Assembly (NCBI GenBank): GCA_958295465.1
Contig: OY282353.1
Span: 930,001 to 994,000, forward strand
Reading direction: 5' to 3'
Length of the DNA: 64,000 nucleotides
Origin: an uncultured Gammaproteobacteria bacterium
GTDB taxonomy: Bacteria; Pseudomonadota; Gammaproteobacteria; HK1
Shown: positions 33,542-47,372 of the stretch, one piece after another
Position numbering within the stretch: position 1 is the first letter of the stretch
How the letters are laid out: each line of letters starts with the position of its first letter
The notes under the pieces: model-generated
What the model was told of the DNA's origin: nothing
Databases searched by the model: none
Seen by the model: the letters and a program-made list of their open reading frames with translations, nothing else
Program-made: the position numbers and the translations under genes

Positions 33542-34900
33542 TCACCGCGCGACGATGCCGCCGTACTTCGCGACGAAGCGCCCCCACGCCGCATCCGCCG
33601 CCGCACCGGCGTCGTCGATCAGCGCCCGCGCGTCCGCCGTCTTCAGCTCGAAGTCCTCGACGAGGACGTTGCCGTCGACCATCACCAGCTCCACGTCCTT
33701 CGAATGCGCGTGGTACACGAGGTTCTGCACCGGATCGAGGGTCGGGGTCAGGCCGAAGCGGCGGTAGTCGAGCATCTGGAGATCGGCGCGCTTGCCGGGC
33801 TCGATGGAGCCGATCTCGGCCCCCATCCCCAGCGCCTCCGCGCCGCCCATCGTCGCGAGCCGCAGGACCTCGGGGCATTGCATGACCGTCGCGCTGCCGG
33901 TCTTGATCCGGGCCATGGTCACGCACGCCCGCAGCACCTCGAAGTGATCCGCGAACATGTTGTCGATGCCGAGGGAGACCGGGATGCCGCGGGACCGGTA
34001 CTCGACCACCGGCGCGATGTGCCCGCGCACCGCGTTCATCAGCGGGCAGTGCGCGACGGCGGCCTTCGACGCGGCGAGCACGTCCACGTCCGGGTCGGCG
34101 ACGACGTAGCAGTGCGCACAGACCGTGTCCGCGGCGAGCATCCCCGAATCGCGCGCGTACTCGAACGAGCTCCGGCCGCGCAGGCGTTGCATCACCTCCA
34201 CCTCGTACTCGCCCCACCCGAGGTGGATGCTGGTGCGCAAGCCCATCCGGTCCGCGGTCTCGCGGCTCGCGCGCAGCAGCTCCGGGGAGGAGGAGATGGT
34301 CATGTTCGGGGTCATCATCACCCGGATGCGTCCGTCCGCCCTGCCGTGCCAGCGCTCCGCGAAGTCCACCGCCTGGCGAAGCTGGGCCTCCCGCAGCGCT
34401 TCGTCGTAGCGGTACTCGTCCTTGGCCATCGCATCGACGTCGACGTCGAAGGTCATCACGCCCATGAAGCTGCGCACCCCGAGCGATTCGACGAAGGGAG
34501 CGAAGACGTCGGCCTCCTCCTCCATCTCCAGCGTGGTGGTCACCCCGCTCTTCAGAAGCTCCGCGTAGGTGAGCGACCCGACCGCGAGGCGCTCCTCGCG
34601 GCTCGCGACCGTGGCCATCGGGAAGTACTGGCCGGTCACGCAGCCGAGCCCCATGTCCTCGGCGCGTCCACGGAAGAAGGTATAGCCGACGTGGTTGTGG
34701 GTGCTGACGAAGCCGGGCAGCACGACCTTGCCGCGGCCGTCGATGACGCGCCCGGCGCCGGCCGCGTGCGCCGCCTCGACCCCGGCGCTCGGACCCACCG
34801 CGGCGATACGCCCGTTCTCGACGTAGACCGCGCCGCCCTCGATCACGCGGTCCGCGGCGTCCACCGTCAGCACGGTGGCGTTCCTGATGAGCAGGCTCAT
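33542..34900 (-). CDS. Amidohydrolase (TrzN/AtzA-like deaminase family)
   Basis: This 452-residue enzyme has the amidohydrolase barrel ligands: the HxH-like element in STHNHVGYTFFRG, the His in TSIHLGWGE, the CAHCY His and the Asp in SLGIDNMFADH. N- and C-terminal beta sandwich parts are present (LLIRNATVLTVDAAD and GKRADLQMLDYRRFG). The subgroup deaminates or dechlorinates aromatic N-heterocycles and similar compounds. The true substrate cannot be read. ATG start at 34900. Confidence 0.9.
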   Translation of the reverse strand: MSLLIRNATVLTVDAADRVIEGGAVYVENGRIAAVGPSAGVEAAHAAGAGRVIDGRGKVVLPGFVSTHNHVGYTFFRGRAEDMGLGCVTGQYFPMATVASREERLAVGSLTYAELLKSGVTTTLEMEEEADVFAPFVESLGVRSFMGVMTFDVDVDAMAKDEYRYDEALREAQLRQAVDFAERWHGRADGRIRVMMTPNMTISSSPELLRASRETADRMGLRTSIHLGWGEYEVEVMQRLRGRSSFEYARDSGMLAADTVCAHCYVVADPDVDVLAASKAAVAHCPLMNAVRGHIAPVVEYRSRGIPVSLGIDNMFADHFEVLRACVTMARIKTGSATVMQCPEVLRLATMGGAEALGMGAEIGSIEPGKRADLQMLDYRRFGLTPTLDPVQNLVYHAHSKDVELVMVDGNVLVEDFELKTADARALIDDAGAAADAAWGRFVAKYGGIVAR

Positions 34901-35057
34901 GGCGTCTTCCCGGCAGTCGTCGCGGGCGCCAAGCGTACACCGGCCCGCGCGCGGATGCTTCGGGTTGCGGCGGACCTCCGGGCAGTGGTCCGGATCGGGG
35001 CTGGTGGGAAATGCGGGTTATCATGCGCGGACACCCGCCGCCCATGGAGATCGGGAC

Positions 35058-35270
35058 ATGTTCGAATTGCTGCGATCGAGCACGCTGCGCCAGCTTCTCG
35101 CGCGACAGGCGCCGGCGCTCGCCCTCTCGCTCATCGTCGCCGAGCTGTTCTACAAGTTCGGCAGCTTCACGCTGGAATGCCTCGGCTTTCTCGCCACGTG
35201 GTTCGTGCTGGACGCGATGTTCGCGCAGATCGGCCGCGTCCTCTCCAAGCCGGCCGAGGGCAAGACCTGA
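35058..35270 (+). CDS. Small hydrophobic conserved-type protein
   Basis: This 70-residue product starts at an ATG preceded by a GGAGA element. It has one or two membrane segments (ALALSLIVAELFYKF and ECLGFLATWFVLDAMF). The sequence feels conserved but its function is unknown to me. It is transcribed divergently from the amidohydrolase and stands ahead of the large VPS10-like gene. Confidence 0.65.
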   Translation: MFELLRSSTLRQLLARQAPALALSLIVAELFYKFGSFTLECLGFLATWFVLDAMFAQIGRVLSKPAEGKT

Positions 35271-35496
35271 GCGCGATCCGGACCATTCGGATCATCCGGA
35301 CCGGATCGCCCCCGGCTCGAATCCGGCCCGGGTCCGATCCAGCTAGAAACCAGGCGAGCCGAATGGAACACCATCCTGCTTGAATCCGGCCGGAATCCGA
35401 CCCGCGATCGTCCCCGGCGCTCGCGCCGCGGCCGGTTCCGGACCGGATCGCCCCCAGCCGCATCTCCGCCTTCCGCCCTCCGCCAGGAAACACACG

Positions 35497-39369
<3,873 letters not shown>

Positions 39370-39421
39370 AGGTGTCCGGACACCCCCGTCGAGCCCGTGC
39401 GACACCACAGGAGCCAGCGGC

Positions 39422-40354
39422 ATGATTTCGAGCAAGGCCCCGGAGAAGAAGACCATCGAAGTGCTCGGCCGGCGCATGGCCTACGTCGAGACGGGCGAGG
39501 GCGACCCGGTCGTGTTTCAGCACGGCAATCCGACCTCCTCGTACCTGTGGCGCAACGTCATGCCTCACGTGGCCCCCTTCGCCCGCTGCATCGCCATCGA
39601 CCTCATCGGCATGGGCGATTCGGAGAAGCTGGACGATTCCGGGCCCGAGCGCTACCGCTTCGTCGAGCATCGTGCATTCCTCGACGCGGCGCTGGCCGCG
39701 CTGGGCGTGGAGTCGAACGTCACCTGGGTGGTCCACGACTGGGGGTCCGCCCTCGGTTTCGACTGGGCGAACCGGCATCGCGACGCGACGCGGGGCATCG
39801 CCTACATGGAAGCGATCGTCCGCCCGCTGACGTGGACGGAGTGGCCGGACAAGGCGCGGCGGGTCTTCCAGGGGTTCCGTTCCGAGGCGGGCGAGCGGAT
39901 GGTGCTCGCGGACAACGTATTCGTCGAGCGGGTCCTGCCCGGCTCGATCCTGCGCGAGCTGGCCGAAGACGAGATGGCCGTCTACCGGGCGCCGTACCTC
40001 GAGCCGGGCGAGTCGCGACGCCCGACCTTGACGTGGCCGCGGGAGATTCCGATCGAAGGCACGCCGTCGGACGTGACCGAGATCGTCCGAAGCTATGCGG
40101 AATGGATGAGCGGGAACGATCTGCCCAAGCTGTTCGTCAACGCCGAGCCCGGGGCGATCCTGACCGGCGCCCAACGCGAATTCTGCCGCCGGTGGAAGAA
40201 CCAGGAGGAAGTGACCGTACCGGGCGCCCACTTCATCCAGGAGGATTCCCCGCACGAGATCGGGCAGGCGGTTGCCGCCTTCGTGCAGCGGATCGCCGAA
40301 CCGCACGCCGCTCCAAATTCGCTGCCCACGGACCTTGCCGCCGCTTCGCAGTAA
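39422..40354 (+). CDS. Haloalkane dehalogenase (LinB-like, HLD-II); tail altered by IS66 insertion
   Basis: This 310-residue alpha/beta hydrolase strongly resembles LinB: halide-binding Asn in QHGNPTSSYLWRN, nucleophile Asp followed by Trp in VVHDWGSALGFDW, acidic Glu in YMEAIVRPL, and catalytic His in VPGAHFIQEDSP. It should convert halogenated alkanes to alcohols. The IS66 element begins at 40351 and its first bases supply the stop TAA at 40352-40354. The pre-insertion gene would have ended with SRR and a TGA at 42898-42900, so only three residues were lost and the enzyme is probably active. Confidence 0.93.
   Translation: MISSKAPEKKTIEVLGRRMAYVETGEGDPVVFQHGNPTSSYLWRNVMPHVAPFARCIAIDLIGMGDSEKLDDSGPERYRFVEHRAFLDAALAALGVESNVTWVVHDWGSALGFDWANRHRDATRGIAYMEAIVRPLTWTEWPDKARRVFQGFRSEAGERMVLADNVFVERVLPGSILRELAEDEMAVYRAPYLEPGESRRPTLTWPREIPIEGTPSDVTEIVRSYAEWMSGNDLPKLFVNAEPGAILTGAQREFCRRWKNQEEVTVPGAHFIQEDSPHEIGQAVAAFVQRIAEPHAAPNSLPTDLAAASQ
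40343..40350. repeat. Left 8-bp target site duplication of IS66 element
   Basis: GCTTCGCA directly precedes the left terminal inverted repeat, and the identical octamer follows the right end at 42880-42887. Eight bases is the duplication length known for IS66. Confidence 0.95.
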
Positions 40355-40371
40355 GCGCCCCGGGAACGGCG

Positions 40372-42018
40372 CTATTGACGCGGATTGATAAGGGGGCCTT
40401 GGAGCGGGTGTCGAGTGAGGGTATCGGAGTCGAGCCGGGTGGGCAGCAGGGCTTCGACCTCGGCGAGTGATTGCGCCTTGGGCAGTTCGGTGAACACGTG
40501 GCGCAGGTAGGCGTAGGGTTCGAGTGCGTTGGCCTTGGCGGTTTCGATCAGCGAGTAGAGCCGGGCGCTGGCGTTGGCGCCGGGCACGGTATCGGCGAAG
40601 AGCCAGTTGCGTCTTCCGAGGCAGAACGGGCGGATGGCGTTCTCGACGGGGTTGGTGTCGATGCCGTAGCGGCCGTCGTCACAGAAGCGCACCAGCGCGT
40701 TCCACTGGTTGTCGAGGTAGCGCATGGCCTTGCCCAGGGGGCCGGAGGGCAGCACCTTGGGCAGGGTGTCGTCGAGCCAGGCGCGCAGGGCGTTGAGCAC
40801 CGGGACGCTCTCGGCCTGCCGGGCGCGGTGGCGCTGGTCGGGAGGGGTGTCGCGGATGCGGCGCTCGATGGCGTAGAGGGTGCGGATGCGGTGCAGCACG
40901 CTCAGGGCACGGCGCGCCTTCGCGGGTGGGGCCGGAGGCAGCTTGTTCGGATTCAGGCCGAGGCTTTTGAGGGTGTCGGTGAACCCGCGCCGGGCATGGG
41001 CCCAGCACGCCAGGTGCACCAGCCCCTGCTCGCGCACCGCCGGGGCATAGCCGCTGTAGCCGTCGGTGTGCAGCGCGCCGGTGAACCCTGCAAGCAAGCG
41101 TTTGGGGACGTCGCCGGCGCGGGTGGGGTCGTAGTCGAACAGCACGATGGGCGGTTCGGGGCCGGCGCTCATCTGCGCCCAGAGTTGGGACTTCGATTGC
41201 GCGCCCTTGCCGGGTTCTTTGAGCACCTGCACGGTGGTCTCGTCCATCAGCAGGTAGGGGCGGTCGAGCAATTCATCGCGCAGCAGGTTGATGAGAGGGA
41301 CCACGAGTGCGCCGGCGCGCACCATCCACGTCGCCAGCGTGGTGCGCGAGAGGTCGACCCCGAGACGCTTCAGTTGCTGGTGCTGGCGATACAGCGGCAG
41401 CGCATCGGCGTACTTCGCGGTGGCCACGTGGGCGAGCAACCCGGGGCTGGCGAGGCTCCTGGGCAGCGGCTGTGCGGGCATCGGGGCGGTGCGCAGATGC
41501 CCCTCGCAGTGCGGGCAGCGATACTTGCCACGGACATGGCGCAGCACCCGCACCTGGGCGGGGATGATGTCGAGCTGCTCGCTGACCACCTCGCCGAAGC
41601 GTTCCAGCTCGACCCCGTGATGCGGGCAGGTCCGCTCGTCGTGCGCCAACGGATGCTCGATGTCGATACGCGGTAGGGCGTCAGGCAACGGGGCGCGCTT
41701 CGGTGTGGCGCGCCGATGGGCGGCGACCTCGGTGCCCGGGGCGCTCTCGGGCTCCTGCGCCGCGCTGGCCTCGGCCTCGTTGAACAACCCGAGCTGCCCG
41801 TCGGGGAGCTTCTCCGAGGACGGTGCGAAGCGCCGGGCCAGCAGCAGGCGCACCTGCGCTTCCAGGTGCTCGATCCTCGCATCGCGCTGTGCGATGGCCG
41901 CGTCGCGCTCGGTGAGTGCGGATTCGTAGCGACGCACCAGCGTGTGCAGCGAGCCGATGTCGTGGGGCAGCGCTTGCCCGAGGTTCGACACCGGGGCGGT
42001 GACCGGGAGCGTGTTCAT
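40372..42018 (-). CDS. tnpC: IS66 transposase TnpC
   Basis: The start chosen is the ATG at 42018 (MNTLPVTAPV), giving 548 residues. An N-terminal coiled coil (LVRRYESALTERDAAIAQRDA) is followed by the zinc-finger-like CPHHGVELERFG and CPHCEGHLR segments, then the catalytic core (LLMDETTVQVL, LHTDGYSGYAP) and the C-terminal IS66 domain (NPVENAIRPFCLGRRNWLF) with the final Glu region. All parts are intact, so transposition ability is likely. Confidence 0.94.
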   Translation of the reverse strand: MNTLPVTAPVSNLGQALPHDIGSLHTLVRRYESALTERDAAIAQRDARIEHLEAQVRLLLARRFAPSSEKLPDGQLGLFNEAEASAAQEPESAPGTEVAAHRRATPKRAPLPDALPRIDIEHPLAHDERTCPHHGVELERFGEVVSEQLDIIPAQVRVLRHVRGKYRCPHCEGHLRTAPMPAQPLPRSLASPGLLAHVATAKYADALPLYRQHQQLKRLGVDLSRTTLATWMVRAGALVVPLINLLRDELLDRPYLLMDETTVQVLKEPGKGAQSKSQLWAQMSAGPEPPIVLFDYDPTRAGDVPKRLLAGFTGALHTDGYSGYAPAVREQGLVHLACWAHARRGFTDTLKSLGLNPNKLPPAPPAKARRALSVLHRIRTLYAIERRIRDTPPDQRHRARQAESVPVLNALRAWLDDTLPKVLPSGPLGKAMRYLDNQWNALVRFCDDGRYGIDTNPVENAIRPFCLGRRNWLFADTVPGANASARLYSLIETAKANALEPYAYLRHVFTELPKAQSLAEVEALLPTRLDSDTLTRHPLQGPLINPRQ

Positions 42019-42094
42019 GAACCATAGAATAATGACTCGCGACACGTCGCGTGATCAGATGTTCTTATGGTGCGATCAGTGCACCTTATGACCG

Positions 42095-42451
42095 TCAGTA
42101 CATTGAGGCGTAGTGCAAGTGCTGATGCGGGCGCATGCGCCACAGGTCGTAGCCGTCGAGCAGGAAGTTCAGTTGTGCCCCGCTGAGGCTGACCACCGCG
42201 TCGGCGCGGCGCGGCCAGGCGAAGCGCGCACGTTCCAGGCGCTTTTGCCACAGCACGAATCCGCACCGCTCCCAATACAGAATCCGGCACTGGGTGCGCC
42301 GGCGATTGGTGAACACGAACAACTGGGTCGAGAACGGGTCCATCGCCAAGGTGTCCTGCACCAGCGCGGCGAGTCCTGTCATCTGCTTCCTGAAGTCGAC
42401 CGGCTCGACGCACAGCCACACGTCGATGCCCTCGTTCGGCGGACGAATCAT
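42095..42451 (-). CDS. tnpB: IS66 Orf2 protein TnpB
   Basis: The 118-residue product from the ATG at 42451 shows the TnpB pattern: VWLCVEPVDFRKQMTGL, LFVFTNRRRTQCRILYWERCGF, and LDGYDLWRMRPHQHL. TnpB is needed with TnpA and TnpC for IS66 transposition, although its exact role is unclear. The ATG overlaps the tnpA stop as ATGA. Confidence 0.93.
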   Translation of the reverse strand: MIRPPNEGIDVWLCVEPVDFRKQMTGLAALVQDTLAMDPFSTQLFVFTNRRRTQCRILYWERCGFVLWQKRLERARFAWPRRADAVVSLSGAQLNFLLDGYDLWRMRPHQHLHYASMY

Positions 42452-42792
42452 GACAGCCGGCTCGCGCAATCGAGCACCGTGGCGCAGGCCGCGTTCTCGG
42501 CGTGGGCGGGGACCTCGACGACGACGCCGTTGGGCAGATGCACCCGAAACGCGGCGCTGCCCGTGGACAGGTGCACCGGCACGAAGGTGGGCGCCGCCGG
42601 GGCCGGCTCGGTAAGCACACCACGGCGCTTGAGCGTCGAGTGCGCGTTGTACAGTGCGCTGACCGACAGCCCGTGCTCCTGTGCATAGGCTTTCAGCGTC
42701 TGTCGTTGTTCACGACAGGCGCGCAGATGGTCGAGCCAGAATCGGTCGCGCGCCTTGGGACGCGCCCTTGAGTGGGCTCTCGCCTGAGCCAT
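42448..42792 (-). CDS. tnpA: IS66 Orf1 protein TnpA
   Basis: From the ATG at 42792 (MAQARAHSRARPKARDRFW) it has 114 residues with an N-terminal DNA-binding helix-turn-helix (LKAYAQEHGLSVSALYNAHSTLKRRG) and the conserved tail FRVHLPNGVVVEVP. It is the first gene of the IS66 operon. The open frame extends to 42843 but the chosen start fits family length better. Confidence 0.9.
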   Translation of the reverse strand: MAQARAHSRARPKARDRFWLDHLRACREQRQTLKAYAQEHGLSVSALYNAHSTLKRRGVLTEPAPAAPTFVPVHLSTGSAAFRVHLPNGVVVEVPAHAENAACATVLDCASRLS

Positions 42793-42879
42793 CACTGTCA
42801 CCCTCCCACAGGACATTGGAGGGTGCACCGTGGCACGAGCCACACAGCTATGGAATTACGTACTTCTCCGGGCGCTTAC

Positions 42880-42887
42880 GCTTCGCA
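42880..42887. repeat. Right 8-bp target site duplication of IS66 element
   Basis: GCTTCGCA, identical to the octamer before the element. The original dehalogenase reading frame resumes here and stops at 42898-42900. Confidence 0.95.
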
Positions 42888-43087
42888 GAGCCGGCGTTGA
42901 ACGATCGGATACCCCCTCTGGTGGAAATGGAGGCATACTGCTTCAACCAACTGCATGAGGCGGCCATCCGCGGCCTGACTTGAGCAAATCACCCTCCGGG
43001 ATTCCCGGGGCGGTTCACTGCACAAGATTTCGAGCGCCAAGGGATTACGCCGGCCCGACCGCGGCGCCGACGCACGCCATGCCCGAT

Positions 43088-44353
43088 TCACCATCCCACG
43101 ACGGTCGCCAGTCCGTGGTTCTCGATTTGGCGGCGGATCACTTCGGTGAAGACACCATACTCGTGGCCGAGCTCGTCCACTTGCTCCGGCTCCACCAGAG
43201 TGCTCCCCAACCGTCGACGCAGGGACTCCGCCGGCGCAAGCAGCTCCGCTGCGAACGCCCGGGACCGGGCTTGGCGGTCCGTCGCCAGCGAGCTGAGAAT
43301 CACGGGGCCGGGTCCGGACCTGTCCAGGTAATCGCCCAGAGCACGTGCTTGCAGGAACCGTCTTCCTGATTCGCCCCGCGGCGTCACCACGCACGTCGGC
43401 GCATCCGCCGCCACCAGCCCTTGAATGCGTGTCGAAGGCGCTGGCCTCTCGTGGGAACGAAGCGCCAGCGAGCCGTTCCGGGCGAAGTCGAATCGGCCGC
43501 TGTCGCCGGTGCCGAGCTCGCGGTGAACCGAACGCGCCAGAGCGTAGCCTCGCCTCCAGGGCTCCACCGCCGACGGCGGCGGCAGCGCTCGCCGGACATC
43601 CGCCCAGCCGCTGCTCGCCGTCTCCTCAAGATCTTCGAACGCCTGGGACAGCCAGTGGCCCACCTCCGGCAGGCAGTCCGCGCTTGCCGTGGCAGCCAGC
43701 GCGTCGTCGCGTATGGAAGGCTCGGTGTGTTCCCAGAAGGTCACGATTGCGGCGGCCAGAGCATCCGGGACATCGAAGGGATCGATACCGAGCAGCGCGG
43801 CCGCGCGGCTGAATTCCCGTTCGTCGGGGTCGAGCGCATTGACCGCCGCCCATTCGCGATCAAGGGTTTCCAGGGGCAGGCCGTGGCCCCGGAGCCTTTC
43901 GAGCACGGCGTCGACAAGATCGCGGAACTGCGCTTCCAACTCCTCCCGCTCGACGCTCGCTTCCCCTTCACCGACGAATTCGATCCGGGCGTGCGCCGGT
44001 TCGTGTCGCCGCCACCGGAGGCGTATCCGCTCCGGTGCGGGCACCATGGTCAGGCTCGGGAGAACGAAACCGTCGCCGGCAAACGCCAAGTTGTGCCTGC
44101 ACTCGAAACCGGGGTTCTGCTCCCCCGTGTTCTCGACCTCGTGGAAGAGGTGCCACCAGTTGCCGACCAGCCACTCCGCAACGTGGACCAGGGGGACGAC
44201 GACGTGGTCCCTCCAGGAGCGGCTCGAACGATCGAGCACGAAGGTGATGGGCGCGCTGCCCACCTCGATGGAAAGCGCGGCCATGGTGTGGCAGGAGAGG
44301 CGATCCGGCGACGGCGGGGCGTCGACCCAATCGAAGCGAAAACGGACGCTCAT
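43088..44353 (-). CDS. ImmA/IrrE-like protein
   Basis: The protein has 421 residues from the ATG at 44353, overlapping the previous stop as ATGA. The C-terminal portion (QARSRAFAAELLAPAESLRRR, then VDELGHEYGVFTEVIRRQIENHGL) matches the ending of M78/ImmA-IrrE metallopeptidase-like proteins. A clear HExxH zinc motif was not found, so it may be catalytically dead or highly diverged. The N-terminal half (MSVRFRFDWVDAPPSPDRLS) is not recognised. It is third in a likely operon with an uncharacterised protein and a HEPN fragment, which suggests a toxin-antitoxin or defence module. Confidence 0.65.
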   Translation of the reverse strand: MSVRFRFDWVDAPPSPDRLSCHTMAALSIEVGSAPITFVLDRSSRSWRDHVVVPLVHVAEWLVGNWWHLFHEVENTGEQNPGFECRHNLAFAGDGFVLPSLTMVPAPERIRLRWRRHEPAHARIEFVGEGEASVEREELEAQFRDLVDAVLERLRGHGLPLETLDREWAAVNALDPDEREFSRAAALLGIDPFDVPDALAAAIVTFWEHTEPSIRDDALAATASADCLPEVGHWLSQAFEDLEETASSGWADVRRALPPPSAVEPWRRGYALARSVHRELGTGDSGRFDFARNGSLALRSHERPAPSTRIQGLVAADAPTCVVTPRGESGRRFLQARALGDYLDRSGPGPVILSSLATDRQARSRAFAAELLAPAESLRRRLGSTLVEPEQVDELGHEYGVFTEVIRRQIENHGLATVVGW

Positions 44354-44745
44354 GACAGCCCCCTCACCCGTTGCGCCGGGCTGAGTGGATATCCATGGTA
44401 CTCTCCCGACCCCGGTGAGCCCTGCCGGGCTTCGAACACCATGTCTCCTTCGCGATACCAGACATAGCGCGGATAGCCGCCGTCCCAGACCCCGACCTGC
44501 CCTGCCCTCACTGCATCCCGGAGCCAACCCTCGACGAGCTCCCGGCAATCGGCCAAGTCGCGCGGGCACATGCTGGCATCGGGCCGCCGACGGTAGGACG
44601 TTCCGGCGAAACTGGGCCGATCCTTGTGGTACGGGCTGCCGACGTACCGGCAGGATTCGGCGACCTCTGCCAGGTCAATGCCATGCGGCGGCGCGACGAT
44701 CCTGCGCGCCTTCGGGTTGTCACGCTGGAAACGCGGTTTTCGCAT
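44350..44745 (-). CDS. Uncharacterised protein in HEPN/ImmA-like operon
   Basis: This 131-residue protein (MRKPRFQRDNPKARRI at its start) is not assigned to a family. It is rich in Arg, Pro and Tyr, with SPYHKDRPSFAG, a CPRDLADC pair of Cys and a distinctive SGEYHGYPL near the end. Its start overlaps the HEPN gene by 26 bp and its stop overlaps the ImmA-like start by four bases, so the three are translationally coupled. The conserved look of the C-terminus suggests a genuine small partner protein. Confidence 0.6.
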   Translation of the reverse strand: MRKPRFQRDNPKARRIVAPPHGIDLAEVAESCRYVGSPYHKDRPSFAGTSYRRRPDASMCPRDLADCRELVEGWLRDAVRAGQVGVWDGGYPRYVWYREGDMVFEARQGSPGSGEYHGYPLSPAQRVRGLS

Positions 44746-44953
44746 GATCGCGGTACCGATTCAGAATCTCTCGACAAATACCCTCCGCCTGCTTGCGGTC
44801 CCCATCATCTACCGACTCCGCTCGATTGTGGGCAAGCGGATTCCTCACTTTGGCGAGGATGTTGAATTTCAAGGCCCAGCTTTGCTTGTCTTTTCCAAGT
44901 AGAGGTTCGCCAAGGTTTGCCCAATCGGCGGACATTATCTTGTACAGATCCAT
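44720..44953 (-). CDS. HEPN (Swt1-like) domain fragment
   Basis: The 77-residue product contains FNILAKVRNPLAHNRAESV, whose RNPLAH matches the Rx4H motif of Swt1-like HEPN domains. Upstream an in-frame TAA lies 12 codons before the ATG at 44953, so the normally longer N-terminal part is missing. It is probably the surviving tail of a larger gene whose 5' half was lost in the decayed region beyond 44953. If translated, it could still be a small HEPN RNase. The region is AT-richer than its surroundings. Confidence 0.6.
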   Translation of the reverse strand: MDLYKIMSADWANLGEPLLGKDKQSWALKFNILAKVRNPLAHNRAESVDDGDRKQAEGICREILNRYRDHAKTAFPA

Positions 44954-46057
<1,104 letters not shown>

Positions 46058-46209
46058 ATTGAGAAGGGAATGGTTCTCCGGCTTGTCCATCCGGGCACTC
46101 GACGCCCGCCCGGCGTCGGACTCACCCGCCCAATGGGCGCTCGACGGCCCCTCGAGAAAGCGGGGATGCGGGGTCGCTCCGGCGCTCCCGGCGTGTATTG
46201 GGAGAGACG

Positions 46210-47364
46210 ATGGGAATCGGAAGCGCATGTGCGGGAAACAGGCCGGGTCGCCACGTGACGCTCGAACACTTCGTCATCACGCGATTCTGCCTGCGCGACC
46301 GCTGGCTGCACCGGCGCACGGGCCTTACGGCTTTCCGCACCATGGACCCGCTGACGCCCCGCACCGTCGACCTGCGTCTGAGCCTGCTGGAGACCACCTG
46401 CCTGCCCGCGCTGCGGTCGCAGACGAATCGGGACTTCACCTGGATCCTGCTCATCGACCGTGACCTGGGCCGGGCGGCCCGGCAAAGGCTGCGGGATATG
46501 ACGCACGGCATGGATCGCGTCCGGTTCGTCGAATACCGCGCGGATGCGCCGCAGCCACTGGAGCGCCTCGGCTGGCTGGCGCCGCTCTGGCAAAGCCGCC
46601 CGGACTACGTCGTCACGACGCTCAACGATGATGACGACGCGCTGCCCCGGCGCTGGATCGAAGTGGTTCAGTCCCATGCCCGCCACCTCGCCGCCCAGGA
46701 TCGGCTGCCGCCGTTCCAGCTCGCCGGGGCCAGGCGGATCGTCCAGTGGGACATGATCTTCACGCCCGGCGCACCCTTCGGATGGGCCGGTCCGTGGCGC
46801 GGGCTGGCGTCCGTGGCGTCGTGCGGGTTTTCGCTGCTGTGCCGCTGGCCGGCGTTCGACTTCAGCGTTTTCGGCCTGAGCCATATGTATGCGGAGACGT
46901 ACGGCGACTTCCTGACGCCGTCTCCGTCCGAGCACGTGCGCCTGGTCCGGCAGTGGCTCGTGCAGGCGGCACGGGATGCGCGGGTCGGCCGCATCCCGAT
47001 GGGACGCGACGCCTTCTTCGACGCCAGCCACGACGCCGGCGCGGTGGTGATAGCGAACCACGGCGGCAACTTCGAGCCGTGGCGGCTGAACCGGGGGCCC
47101 TGGCCGGGGGAGAACGAGGGACCTGCCCTTGAGAGAGGCTTCCGGCCGGCGGATGCGGCCACGTTCCCGGACGTCGAGATCGACTGGCAGGCGGCCGAAC
47201 GCCACCACCGGCACTTTCGTCCCTGGCGCGTTCGGTCCAGACTGCTGGAGCACAGGCTGCACGAAGGCCGGAGGACCGCGGTGCGGCGATTGCGCGAATT
47301 GACGAACGGCATTCGTTCGCGGCTCTCCCTCGGTGCGCCGGGGCCTGAAAACGACGATAAGTAA
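46210..47364 (+). CDS. Putative rhamnosyltransferase-type glycosyltransferase
   Basis: The start chosen is the ATG at 46210, behind GGGAGAG; a GTG at 46255 is an alternative. The 384-residue protein shows the pattern of the putative rhamnosyl transferase family: FVITRFCLRD, LLETTCLPALRSQTNRDFTWILLID and a DDDDALP acidic cluster after VVTTLN that should bind a metal-nucleotide sugar. It lies at the left edge of the peptide cluster and could glycosylate the product or a surface polysaccharide. Confidence 0.78.
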   Translation: MGIGSACAGNRPGRHVTLEHFVITRFCLRDRWLHRRTGLTAFRTMDPLTPRTVDLRLSLLETTCLPALRSQTNRDFTWILLIDRDLGRAARQRLRDMTHGMDRVRFVEYRADAPQPLERLGWLAPLWQSRPDYVVTTLNDDDDALPRRWIEVVQSHARHLAAQDRLPPFQLAGARRIVQWDMIFTPGAPFGWAGPWRGLASVASCGFSLLCRWPAFDFSVFGLSHMYAETYGDFLTPSPSEHVRLVRQWLVQAARDARVGRIPMGRDAFFDASHDAGAVVIANHGGNFEPWRLNRGPWPGENEGPALERGFRPADAATFPDVEIDWQAAERHHRHFRPWRVRSRLLEHRLHEGRRTAVRRLRELTNGIRSRLSLGAPGPENDDK

Positions 47365-47372
47365 GAGACCGC

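Larger units (their letters stand above)
40351..42879 (-). mobile_element. Complete IS66-family insertion sequence
   Basis: The 2529-bp element is bounded by inverted repeats GTAAGCGCCC on the left (40351) and GGGCGCTTAC on the right (ending 42879), with similarity extending some bases further. It carries tnpA, tnpB and tnpC in the standard IS66 order on the minus strand, all open. Identical 8-bp target duplications flank it, so the insertion is recent and was not followed by rearrangement at the ends. Confidence 0.96.

Noticed and set aside
33542-34900. Atrazine chlorohydrolase as a specific assignment
   Set aside because: The family is diverse; metal ligands show only that it is an amidohydrolase, not the substrate.
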